DNA from: CAIMUX01 sp964473865
GTDB taxonomy: Bacteria > Eisenbacteria > RBG-16-71-46 > CAIMUX01
Length of the DNA: 64,000 bases
Direction: 5' to 3'
Assembly: GCA_964473865.1 (NCBI GenBank)
Contig: CAYYQN010000014.1
Coordinates: 1 to 64,000 of the forward strand
Shown here: in pieces, positions 24,893 through 33,249 of the stretch
Layout: every line of letters starts with the position of its first letter
Numbering within the stretch: position 1 is the first letter of the stretch
The notes under the pieces: generated by a model
Database searches by the model: none
What the model was told of the DNA's origin: nothing
Seen by the model: the letters and a program-made list of their open reading frames with translations, nothing else
Translations under genes and position numbers: made by a program

Positions 24893-27186
24893 GGTGTACC
24901 GGCTTCCCCGGGCTCGCGGCGCTGCAGGGCCAGGAGCCTTTCCGGCGTGATCGGGATCTCGGTGGGAAACAGCCCGGTCGCGTCGGCAACCGCCGCGGCG
25001 AAGGCGGGCGCCGCGCCGTCCAGCGGCAACTCCCCGAGCCCCTTCGCTCCGAACGGCCCGCGCGGATGCGGCAGTCCCAGAATCTCCACCGTGGTCGGCG
25101 GCGCGTCCAGCGCGGTCGGCACGATGTAGGTCGCCATGCGATCATTGAGGAAGTGTCCGTCGCGGCTTTTGATCTCCTCCAGACCGGCCCATCCGAAACC
25201 CTGCAGCATGCCACCTTCCGTCTGGCTGGCGGCCAGCACCGGATTCACGGCGCGGCCGATCTCAACCACCGCCCAGGCCCGAGCGGTGTTGACTTCGAGG
25301 GTGTCGTCGTCGATCTCCACCTCCACCGCCTCGGCGCCCCAGGCGTACGCCTTGTACGCGTCGCCCCGATAGGCCGCCTCGTCCCAGGCCAGACCGGGTG
25401 TCGGCTGGTACGTCGCCTGCCCGGTGACGGGTCCGGTTTCGCCGGCGGCCCGCGCGGCGCTCAGGTTGCGGGTGAGGTCGTGACAGGCGTCGACCAGGAT
25501 GCGTCCCACGATCATGGTGGTGCGCGAGGCGACCGTCGGGCCGCTATCGGGGACCACCGAGGTGTCGGGAAGCGGCATGCGCACCCGCGCCAAGGGGACC
25601 GCCAGCGTCTCCGCCGCAATCTGGCAGAGCACGGTCACCGCTCCCTGGCCCATTTCCGTGGAGCTGACGAGGATCTCGTACCAGCCGTCCGTGTCGCCAT
25701 TCGGCCCGGGAACGAACCGGATGCCGACGCGGCCGGCGATCCTTTCCTCACCCGCCCCGGTAAAGCCGCTGCCATGGTAGAAGACGGAAAGTCCGAGACC
25801 GCGGCGGGACCGGCCGCCGGAGCCGGGAACGGTCGAAGTCGAGCTCCCGGGCCGGGGCGTTTTCCGCCATTGCCCGTACCCGCAGAGTTCCACCAGACGC
25901 TCCAGGACCGCAGAAGCGCCCACGTCTTCCTCCAACGTCTGCCCGCAGGGGAGGACGTCACCGGTGCGCAGGAGATTGCGGCGGCGGACTTCCAACGGGT
26001 CGAGTCCGAGCGTCCGGGCGACCAGATCGATCTGTCGTTCCATCGCAAAGATCGTCTGCGGCGCGCCGAAGCCGCGGAAGGCGCCTTTCGGCGGGGTGTT
26101 GGTGGCCACGGCGCGGCCGCGAATCGACACCGCCGGCAGCCGGTAGGCGCCTCCGGCGTGGAGGATCCCGCGCGAGAGGACGACCGGGCTCAAGGTGGTG
26201 TAGGCTCCGCCGTCAAACACGATGTCGATCTCCGCGCCCAGAATGGTCCCGTCGGCGCGCACCCCGGTCCGGTGGCGCACCACCGCGGGATGTCGCTTGG
26301 TCGTGGCGCGGATGTCCTCGGTTCGGCTGTAGATCATGCGCACGGGTCGGCCGCAACGCCGTGCCAGAACCGCCACGTGCATGGCCAGAACAGACGGAAA
26401 GTCCTCCTTGCCGCCGAAGGCGCCCCCGGTGGCCGCCTGCCGCACAATGACCTGCTCCGGGGACAGGGCCAGCCCGCGGGCCAGCGCGTTTCGGATGTAG
26501 AACGGACACTGCATCGACCCGACGATCTCGACTCCGCCGTCGGGGCGCGGGATGGCGGCCATCCCGTTGGTCTCGATGTAGAGGTGTTCCTGGGGTCCGG
26601 TGCGATACTCGCCCTCCAGAACGGCATCCGCGGCGCGTAACGCCCCGGCGAGGTCTCCCCGCGCGAGCTGATAGTCGGCGAGAATGTTGTCCGATCCCCA
26701 GGCGATGACGCGCCGGCGCAGCGCGTCGTCGATCGAGAGCACCGCCGGCAGCTCCTCGATGTCGAGCCGAATCGCCGCCAGGGCCGCCGCGAGCGTCGAG
26801 CGATCGGGTGCCGCGACCAGAGCTACCGCCTCGGCGATGAATCGGACCTCATCCTCCGCCAGCACGGGGTGGTCCTCGCGGATCATCGCCACGACATTGG
26901 GCCCGGGCAGGTCGCGAGCGGTCACCACCGCGACGGAGGACCAGTCGAATGCGGCATCGAGATCGATGCGGCGAAGCCGACCTCGCGCGACGGGCGACCG
27001 CACGGTGCCGCCGATCCAGGCTCCGGGGATGTCGAGATCCGCAATGAACTGCGCCGCGCCCGACACTTTCTCCCACCCGTCGGTGCGAACCGGGGAAGAG
27101 GCGACGACAGCCGGTCGGCCGGCCCGGGCTGGCGAGGCGCGATCTCCCGCGGATCCGTCACGGATCTCGTCCCCGGCGTCCGCCAT
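24877..27186 (-). CDS. Molybdenum-binding subunit of a xanthine dehydrogenase-like hydroxylase
   Basis: This 769-residue protein is the large molybdopterin subunit of the xanthine dehydrogenase family. Visible motifs are 'GGAFGGKED' near residue 265, 'GAFRGFGAPQ' near 385, 'EMGQGAVTVL' near 525 and the active-site Glu region 'FGAKGLGELPLDGA' near 725. Purine or related heterocycle hydroxylation is supported by adenine deaminase upstream and by XdhC and MocA downstream. E. coli XdhD is a fair comparison. The ATG at 27186 follows GGAG; residues encoded upstream of it overlap the ade 3' region and are dropped. Confidence 0.9.
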   Translation of the reverse strand: MADAGDEIRDGSAGDRASPARAGRPAVVASSPVRTDGWEKVSGAAQFIADLDIPGAWIGGTVRSPVARGRLRRIDLDAAFDWSSVAVVTARDLPGPNVVAMIREDHPVLAEDEVRFIAEAVALVAAPDRSTLAAALAAIRLDIEELPAVLSIDDALRRRVIAWGSDNILADYQLARGDLAGALRAADAVLEGEYRTGPQEHLYIETNGMAAIPRPDGGVEIVGSMQCPFYIRNALARGLALSPEQVIVRQAATGGAFGGKEDFPSVLAMHVAVLARRCGRPVRMIYSRTEDIRATTKRHPAVVRHRTGVRADGTILGAEIDIVFDGGAYTTLSPVVLSRGILHAGGAYRLPAVSIRGRAVATNTPPKGAFRGFGAPQTIFAMERQIDLVARTLGLDPLEVRRRNLLRTGDVLPCGQTLEEDVGASAVLERLVELCGYGQWRKTPRPGSSTSTVPGSGGRSRRGLGLSVFYHGSGFTGAGEERIAGRVGIRFVPGPNGDTDGWYEILVSSTEMGQGAVTVLCQIAAETLAVPLARVRMPLPDTSVVPDSGPTVASRTTMIVGRILVDACHDLTRNLSAARAAGETGPVTGQATYQPTPGLAWDEAAYRGDAYKAYAWGAEAVEVEIDDDTLEVNTARAWAVVEIGRAVNPVLAASQTEGGMLQGFGWAGLEEIKSRDGHFLNDRMATYIVPTALDAPPTTVEILGLPHPRGPFGAKGLGELPLDGAAPAFAAAVADATGLFPTEIPITPERLLALQRREPGEAGTPGGSP

Positions 27187-27208
27187 AGGTTCTCCGTCGC
27201 GCCTCGGC

Positions 27209-28894
27209 TCAATCAACGAAGAGAGGCACCAACCGGAACGCGTCCACATCGACCAGTCCGCGGTCGGTGAGCTTCAACGACGGAATGACCGGGAGAGCCA
27301 GGAACGAAATCGCGGTTACCGGATCGGGGAGCGTGCAGCCGGTCTCCGCCGCGCGGCGGCGGAGTTCCTTCACCCAGATCGATACCTCCTCCAGTGGCCG
27401 GTCCGACATGAGCCCGCCCACCGGCAGTGGCAGCTCCGCGCGGATCTTGCCGTCGATCACGACGACCACGCCGCCCTCGAGGTCGCAGACGCGATGTATG
27501 GCCAGTTCCATGTCGCTGTCGTCTACCCCAATGCAGACGAGATTGTGGGCGTCGTGGGCCACCGAAGAGGCGATCGCCCCGCGGCGCAAGCCGAATCCCT
27601 CGATGAACCCCAGGCCGACGTTCCCGGTGGCCCGGTGGCGCTCCACCACCGCAAGCTTGGCCAGGTCGCGGTCCGGGTTGGCGACGGCGAATCCGTCGCG
27701 GCGATCGAGCTCCAGGAGCCTCTGCCCCGTCACAATCTGCCCTGGACGATGGACGATGACCCGGGCCCGGCGACCCTGTGCCGGCACGCCCAGACCCTGC
27801 CAGGCGGTCCAGTTGATATTCATGGAAGCGCGCATGCCCGAGGCGGAGGGCGTCGTGAAGCCGTGGGTCAGCGCCCCTCCATCGGCAACGAGCCGGCCCC
27901 GATGCCAGACCTGCCGCACCTTGAATTCCCGCAGATCCTCCAGCACCACGAGATCGGCCCAGTAGCGGGGAGCGATCCCGCCGATCCGGCTCGTCTGGAA
28001 GTACTTGGCCGGGTTGATGGTGACCATCTGAATCGCCCGCACCGGGTCGATGCCGCAGGCCACGGCGCGGCGCAGCAGGGCGTCCATGTGCCCCTCTTCC
28101 GCCAGTTCCACCGGGTGCTTGTCATCGGTGACGAGGCTCATGCGCACGTGCGAGAGCTCGCGCACCAGGGGAGCCAGCGCCTGCAGGTTCTTCGCCGTCG
28201 ATCCCTCGCGCACCATCAGGTGCATGCCGAGGCGCAGCTTCTCGCGCGCCTCCTCGATGTCCACACACTCATGGTCCGACTTGATGCCGGCCAGGATGTA
28301 CGCGGAGAGATCCTTGCCGCGCAGGCCCGGGCAGTGGCCATCGATCCGCTTCTCACCGGTGGCAAGCAGCTTCTCGATCAGAGGCACGTCCCCGGCGAGC
28401 ACGCCGGGGTAGTTCATGACCTCGCCCAGACCCAGGACATTGGCTTCATTCACGAAGTAGTGGATCTCCCGGGCGCTGAGGGCTGCCCCCGAGGTCTCGA
28501 GCGGGCTCGAGGGGACGCAAGAAGGAATCATGAAGAACAGGGAGAGCGGCAGGTGCTCGGACTGGGCGATCATGAAGTTGATCCCCTCAAGACCGAGAAC
28601 GTTGGCCAGCTCGTGCGGATCGGCAATGACGGTGGTGGTGCCGTGCGGGATCACCGCGCGCGCGAATTCGGGGGGCGTGAGCATGGAGCTCTCGATGTGA
28701 ATGTGCCCCTCCACGAACCCGGGGGCGAGAAACGCTCCCTGCAGGTCGATGGTTTCACGACCCTGGTAGTCGCCGATGCCAACGACGGTGCCGAACGCGA
28801 CCGCCACGTCCCCCGGATGGATATCCCCGGAGAACACGTTGATGATTCGGGCGTTGCGCAGGACGAGGTCGGCCGGCTCCAGACCCCGGGCCAC
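27209..28894 (-). CDS. ade: Adenine deaminase
   Basis: This 561-residue amidohydrolase has the metal-binding 'EGHIHIESSML' near residue 62 and 'DPHELANVLG' near 92, both typical of bacterial Ade, which converts adenine to hypoxanthine with Fe/Mn in the active site. The C-terminal half carries the 'HDAHNLVCIGVDDSDM' signature. It heads the operon that oxidises the product. The start is uncertain: GTG 28894 is the only ATG/GTG/TTG in the open frame, but the frame stays open upstream and encodes family-like sequence, so a CTG start a little earlier is possible. Confidence 0.9.
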   Translation of the reverse strand: MARGLEPADLVLRNARIINVFSGDIHPGDVAVAFGTVVGIGDYQGRETIDLQGAFLAPGFVEGHIHIESSMLTPPEFARAVIPHGTTTVIADPHELANVLGLEGINFMIAQSEHLPLSLFFMIPSCVPSSPLETSGAALSAREIHYFVNEANVLGLGEVMNYPGVLAGDVPLIEKLLATGEKRIDGHCPGLRGKDLSAYILAGIKSDHECVDIEEAREKLRLGMHLMVREGSTAKNLQALAPLVRELSHVRMSLVTDDKHPVELAEEGHMDALLRRAVACGIDPVRAIQMVTINPAKYFQTSRIGGIAPRYWADLVVLEDLREFKVRQVWHRGRLVADGGALTHGFTTPSASGMRASMNINWTAWQGLGVPAQGRRARVIVHRPGQIVTGQRLLELDRRDGFAVANPDRDLAKLAVVERHRATGNVGLGFIEGFGLRRGAIASSVAHDAHNLVCIGVDDSDMELAIHRVCDLEGGVVVVIDGKIRAELPLPVGGLMSDRPLEEVSIWVKELRRRAAETGCTLPDPVTAISFLALPVIPSLKLTDRGLVDVDAFRLVPLFVD

Positions 28895-29517
28895 CCGGAT
28901 CGCGTTCAGGAGGTTCTCCCGGATCAGCCGGTCAGTGTCTTGGTGGATGATGGCGCACCCCCTGGGAGATGTGGATTGGCCGTATGCATTCCAGGCAGTC
29001 TAGCTCTGATCCGGCAATCCTGCGCGAGCGAAAACGCGCCGGAGTGCGGCCCCATGGGGCCGCGCGCGGCCTGACCCACGCGGAGCAGGTCCCCGGCGCG
29101 ATTTGAGCATGGCCTCCGCGCGATGTGAGCATTGCGAGGGCGATGAGGGCCCCAGATGGCGTGCCCCGGCGCGGGCGGACTCCGGATTGCGATTCGATAG
29201 CGGGGCCGGACGCCGGTCCGTTTCGGCGTCTTCGCTGCCCGGGCGAAGCCGCCACCCGCCCGGACGGCTGCCGCCGGGGCGCCGGCGTTCGGCCGGTCCT
29301 CTGCGGGCAGACGATGGATTCCCTCTTCCCTCCGCGCGTGATCGGGCTATGCTCCGTACCCGACGCGTGGTGGGAGGGTAGGGCGGACGAGACGAGACTG
29401 GCACCGCGACATGGAGGCGCCGGGGGTCAGTGCGACCTGCCGGCCGGGAGAGGCAGAGTCCCCAGGATGCACGCCGCAACGCGGAATCCTCGGGCGGCTG
29501 GAGAAGGAGGAACTCAC
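28895..29517. other. Non-coding interval between divergent ade and cytochrome genes
   Basis: I see no gene. The interval contains a perfect 18-bp palindrome (29046-29063, GCGGCCCC/GGGGCCGC around AT) and one copy of a dispersed repeat of about 43 bp (29005-29047) whose second copy is at 61470-61512. Promoters for both genes are expected here, but I found no pair of hexamers worth listing. Confidence 0.5.
29046..29063. repeat. Perfect 18-bp palindrome
   Basis: GCGGCCCCATGGGGCCGC reads the same on both strands. It lies about 150 nt upstream of the ade start, in the divergent intergenic region. It could be an operator or the base of a cruciform; nothing in the sequence names a regulator. Confidence 0.6.
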
Positions 29518-30948
29518 ATGTCGTTCGAGCGGATCCGAAGCCCGCGCATCCGGGGCGATATCCGGTGCGGGTGGCTCCCTGCGATCCTGGTCCTGCTTGG
29601 CTGGCTGGGGGCCGGCTGTGCAGAGGAGCGATCGCCCGGCCCCGTCGCTCCGGTCGATCAGTGCGTGGCCTGCCACACCAGCGTCGAGCGGCTCACGGCC
29701 ACGGCCACGCCGGACACCACGACGAGTCCCACGGACCCCGGGGAAGGGTGTGGCGGCACGGTGCCCGAAATGGAGGCTTGGGAGAAGGCCTTCGTCTCCC
29801 AGGAGTACCTGGGGAATCCCGGACCGCACGGCGGGCCTTGCACCGGCTGCCACGGGGGGCAAGGCGATCGCCCGGTGAAGGTCGAAGCACACGCCGGCCT
29901 CGTGGCGGACCCCTCGGCGGGCGAGGCTGCTGCATGCCGGAATGCGGCGTGCCACGCCGACATCGCCGACCGCCACCGAACCAGCCTGCACGGCACCCAG
30001 AACGGCTACCAGACCATGTTCGAACGCCGGGGCGCGCAGCCGGCCGCCCAGGTATCCGCGATGTTCGAGGCCCGGTGCGCGTCCTGTCACACGAGTTGCG
30101 GGCAATGCCACATCAGCCGGCCGGACGCGGTGCGAGGCGGCCTGGTCCACGGCCATCGCTTCAGTTCCGAGCCCTCCATGGGGGAGAACTGCACCGCCTG
30201 CCACGGCAGCCGCGTCGGGGCCGAGTTCCGCGGAGAGAACCGAGTCGGCGAGCAGACGCTGGCGGCCGATGCGCACTTCGCCGAAGGGATGGACTGCCTG
30301 GGTTGCCACACCGGAGCCGAGATGCACGGGGCGGGCGGCTCCGCTCCTGCGCACCGCTATGCGGTGCCCGAGGCCCCGCGCTGCACCGACGCGGCCTGTC
30401 ACGCCGACGTGGAGTCGGACGCCAATCAGTGGCACGCCATCCATGGGCGCGCGGGCAGCTCCAAGCAACTCGCCTGTCAGGTTTGCCACGCCCAGCCGTA
30501 CAAGAACTGCTACCGGTGCCATGTCGGCATCGAATCGGACGCTGCGGAAGTCCCCTCGCGAATCGATTTTCGGATCGGGCGCAACCCGGCTGCGGATGCC
30601 CGTCACCCCTGGGACTTCGTTCTGGTCCGACACGTTCCCATTGCCCCGGGCAGCTACTCCGACTGGGGCGTGAGCATGACGTCCTACGACGCGGAACCGA
30701 CGTGGCGTCTGGCCACCCCGCACAACGTCACGAAGCACACCGCGCAGGCGTATCCGGACGGCTATGGCGAAGAAGTGGGCGTGACATGCTCGTCCGGTTG
30801 TCACCGCCGGCCGGAGCTCTACCTGACGCCGGGCTACCTCGACACTCTGGTGAGCGAGGGCGTGATGGCCTCCGAGGAGGTCGGCGCGAACGAGCCGGTC
30901 GTGGTCCAGCCGGTATGGCCGCTCGCCGTCCAAGGGGGGCCGAGGTAG
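29518..30948 (+). CDS. Multihaem c-type cytochrome lipoprotein
   Basis: This 476-residue protein has a signal peptide ending in the lipobox 'LGAGC', so it is probably lipid-anchored outside the inner membrane. I count eight canonical CXXCH haem sites (CVACH, CTGCH, CASCH, CGQCH, CTACH, CLGCH, CQVCH, CYRCH). It also has two CX4CH sites (CRNAACH, CTDAACH) and one CX3CH (CSSGCH). The ATG follows AAGGAGG. The gene is transcribed alone, with no oxidoreductase partner beside it, so its electron donor and acceptor are unknown. A ResB-CcsA haem-ligation protein is encoded 3 kb away. Confidence 0.88.
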   Translation: MSFERIRSPRIRGDIRCGWLPAILVLLGWLGAGCAEERSPGPVAPVDQCVACHTSVERLTATATPDTTTSPTDPGEGCGGTVPEMEAWEKAFVSQEYLGNPGPHGGPCTGCHGGQGDRPVKVEAHAGLVADPSAGEAAACRNAACHADIADRHRTSLHGTQNGYQTMFERRGAQPAAQVSAMFEARCASCHTSCGQCHISRPDAVRGGLVHGHRFSSEPSMGENCTACHGSRVGAEFRGENRVGEQTLAADAHFAEGMDCLGCHTGAEMHGAGGSAPAHRYAVPEAPRCTDAACHADVESDANQWHAIHGRAGSSKQLACQVCHAQPYKNCYRCHVGIESDAAEVPSRIDFRIGRNPAADARHPWDFVLVRHVPIAPGSYSDWGVSMTSYDAEPTWRLATPHNVTKHTAQAYPDGYGEEVGVTCSSGCHRRPELYLTPGYLDTLVSEGVMASEEVGANEPVVVQPVWPLAVQGGPR

Positions 30949-31014
30949 AAGCGCGGGGGAGACCGGAACACGCGACCCAGAGCGCCGGCCGCATCGCAAC
31001 GGCGTCCGCGGGCG

Positions 31015-31059
31015 GGCACCGGCATCTCCGGCGCCGGTGTCTCTGATGCCGGTATCCCT
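31015..31059. repeat. Three imperfect 15-bp tandem repeats
   Basis: The units at 31015-31029, 31030-31044 and 31045-31059 share the core GCCGGTRTCYCT with a few changes. They lie between two converging genes (ends at 30948 and 31079). ACCGGCAT (31018-31025) and ATGCCGGT (31046-31053) can also form a hairpin, which might end transcription in both directions. Confidence 0.65.
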
Positions 31060-31078
31060 GGGCGGCCCTGCGTGGTCG

Positions 31079-31705
31079 CTACCCCCGAGCGCCGTGCCCG
31101 GGCGACGCCTCTTTCTCGAGGTGAACCGCCTCGCTGACCAGGCTTCCAAGGTGCTTCCGGATGTCCTCGGGCCACTCCGCGATCAGCTCGTCGAGCCGCC
31201 CTTGATCCCGGGCGTAGAGGGCGCGGGAGGCCTCCTCGAAGTGGGGCAGGTTTCCGGCGATCGCCCACATGAAGCTCCCGGCGGCCGCACGGGCGCGGCG
31301 CGCCCGTTCCGCGGGACGGCCGCACGTCATGGCCTCATCGACGATCCGCCGCAGGGCGCCCGACGCGCCGCCGGGCGCCTGCCCCAGCCAGGCCCAGTGG
31401 CGTGGCAGGAGCGACACCTCCCGGCAGACGACTCCCAGACGCGGACGCCCGGGTCCGGCGCGGGCCGTCGGCGACGGATCGGAGCCGGCGAAGTGAGGGT
31501 GGACCGCCAGCTGGGCCAAGGCGTCCTCGGACGTTCCGCGGAGGTCGAAGTCGATCTGCGTGCCGGTCTGGTCCTCGAAGACGAGGAGTGGCTCAGCCTG
31601 GCCGCAATCGAACCACTCCTTGACGGTTCGGATCACCGAGCGCACATCGCCGGAGGCGATGAGGCGGTTGCCCGCGAAGGCGGTGTACGTTGGATCCTGC
31701 CGCAT
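31079..31705 (-). CDS. DUF2239 family protein
   Basis: This 208-residue soluble protein begins 'YTAFAGNRLIASGDVRSVI' and contains 'LLVFEDQTGTQIDFDLRGT', the hallmark of the DUF2239 family. A second conserved part includes 'VSLLPRHWAWLGQAPGGASGALRRIVDEA', which looks like a DNA- or ligand-binding helical segment, but the function is unknown. The protein has about the length usual for the family. A clear promoter lies 80 nt upstream. It stands alone between a cytochrome gene and ygeW. Confidence 0.85.
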   Translation of the reverse strand: MRQDPTYTAFAGNRLIASGDVRSVIRTVKEWFDCGQAEPLLVFEDQTGTQIDFDLRGTSEDALAQLAVHPHFAGSDPSPTARAGPGRPRLGVVCREVSLLPRHWAWLGQAPGGASGALRRIVDEAMTCGRPAERARRARAAAGSFMWAIAGNLPHFEEASRALYARDQGRLDELIAEWPEDIRKHLGSLVSEAVHLEKEASPGHGARG

Positions 31706-31786
31706 ACAGTCCTCCGGTTCCTTTCGGGGGAGCGCGGCACCTGCCCGCCGGATTGCGGAGATGCCGACGCCGCCCGACCGAGGCGA

Positions 31787-31815
31787 ATAATACCCGGGAA
31801 AAACAGATTAGTCAA
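31787..31815 (-). promoter_or_regulatory. Predicted sigma-70-type promoter of the DUF2239 gene
   Basis: On the minus strand, TTGACT (31815-31810) and TATTAT (31792-31787) are separated by 17 nt, each one base off consensus. The surrounding AT-rich stretch contrasts with the genome. The start codon lies about 80 nt downstream. Confidence 0.6.
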
Positions 31816-32001
31816 TATCTTCCGGGTAAAATCAAGCGGCAGACGAGCGCCAGGCGTCCGGCTCCCCGCCTGCGCCCGGGCCACGGAGAACCGGAAGATC
31901 TCTGCGCCAGGAAAGAAGTTAGGGTGCCGGACGCGCTTGCGCCTCGTCTCCCCGAGTGGTAGCGTCTTGCAGGCCGGACCAGATCCAGGAAGGAGAATCC
32001 C

Positions 32002-33198
32002 ATGAGCGCGGCCAAGATACCGAGCCTCATCCAACAGCTTGGCGGTCTCCGCACAGAACTCTTCCAGCGCGACTTCCTGCTCACCTGGAACCAGTCTGAG
32101 CACGACCTCCGAGCCGTGCTGCTGGCTGCCGAGGCCCTGGAAGAGATGTATCGTGCCAACATCTCGACCCGCGTGTTCCAGGGGGGCCTGGCCGTCGCCA
32201 ACTTCCGGGACAAATCCACGCGCACTCGTTTCTCATTCGCCAGCGCGGCCAGCCTCCTGGGACTGTCGGCGCAGGATTTCGACGAGAGCAAATCCCAGAT
32301 CGCCCACGGTGAGACCGTCCGCGAGACCGCCAACATGATCTCCTTCCTGACCGAGGCGATCGGCATTCGCGACGATCTGTTCGTCGGCTACGGGCACGAG
32401 TACATGCGGGAGGTCGCGGCTTCGGTCGAAGCGGGGTTCCGGGAGGGGATCCTTCCGCAGCGCCCCTGCGTGGTCAACCTCCAGTGCGACCGGGACCATC
32501 CGACGCAGTCGCTGGCTGACCTCCTGCACCTGCAGAAGACCTACGGCAGCCTGGAGGCGCTCCGCGGCAAACGGATCGCCATGACCTGGGCCCATTCTCC
32601 CTCCTACGGGAAGCCGCTCTCGGTGCCCCAGGGGATCATCACCTTGATGACGCGCTTCGGGATGGAGGTCGTTCTGGCCCACCCCGAGGGATACGACCTG
32701 CAGCCCGAGACCCTGCAGATCGCACAGCGACACGCCAACGCCTCCGGAGGCTCGTTCCGGCAGGTGCGCAGCATGGCCGAGGCGTTCACCGGAGCCGACA
32801 TCGTGTATCCCAAGAGCTGGGCGCCATTCGTGCACATGGAGAGGCGCACCGCGCTCTTGAAGAGCGGACAGGGGAGCAAGGTCGAGGAGATCGAGAAGGA
32901 AGGATTGGCGCTCAATGCCCGGTTCCGGGACTGGGAGTGCACCGAGGCGCTGATGGCCCGAACCAAGGGCGGCCAGGCGCTCTACATGCACTGTCTGCCC
33001 GCCGACATCACGGATGTGAGCTGTCCCGCAGGCGAGGTGTCGAAGTCCGTCTTTGAGCGCTACCGCGAGGCGACCTATCACGAAGCGGAGCACAAGCTCT
33101 ACGTGATCGCGGCAATGATCCTGCTCACCCGCTTCGAGGACCCCGCCCGGGTGCTTGAGGAGTTGCGGACGACGGCGGCGCCGCGGCGCCACGCGTAG
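32002..33198 (+). CDS. ygeW: YgeW-type knotted carbamoyltransferase
   Basis: This 398-residue protein matches YgeW in length (396 in E. coli) and motif order: 'FRDKSTRTRFSF' (carbamoyl phosphate binding), 'HGETVRETANM', 'DHPTQSLADLLHL', and 'MHCLPADIT'. YgeW belongs to the aspartate/ornithine carbamoyltransferase superfamily and in E. coli sits among purine-degradation genes. Here the purine operon lies 3 kb upstream and carbamate kinase 10 kb downstream, so a catabolic role releasing carbamoyl phosphate fits. The ATG follows AGGAG. Its stop codon lies in the first of three 21-bp tandem repeats. Confidence 0.92.
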   Translation: MSAAKIPSLIQQLGGLRTELFQRDFLLTWNQSEHDLRAVLLAAEALEEMYRANISTRVFQGGLAVANFRDKSTRTRFSFASAASLLGLSAQDFDESKSQIAHGETVRETANMISFLTEAIGIRDDLFVGYGHEYMREVAASVEAGFREGILPQRPCVVNLQCDRDHPTQSLADLLHLQKTYGSLEALRGKRIAMTWAHSPSYGKPLSVPQGIITLMTRFGMEVVLAHPEGYDLQPETLQIAQRHANASGGSFRQVRSMAEAFTGADIVYPKSWAPFVHMERRTALLKSGQGSKVEEIEKEGLALNARFRDWECTEALMARTKGGQALYMHCLPADITDVSCPAGEVSKSVFERYREATYHEAEHKLYVIAAMILLTRFEDPARVLEELRTTAAPRRHA

Positions 33199-33249
33199 AT
33201 GTCGCAGCGCCACGCGTAGCTGCCGGGGCGCTACGCGTAGCTGTGCAGT
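33187..33249. repeat. Three 21-bp tandem repeats carrying the stop codons of two converging genes
   Basis: The units at 33187-33207, 33208-33228 and 33229-33249 share CGCYACGCGTAG at their start. The palindromic core CTACGCGTAG in the third unit gives TAG on both strands, so ygeW stops in unit 1 and the ResB-CcsA gene stops in unit 3 with the same 'ACGCGTAG' ending. Confidence 0.85.
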
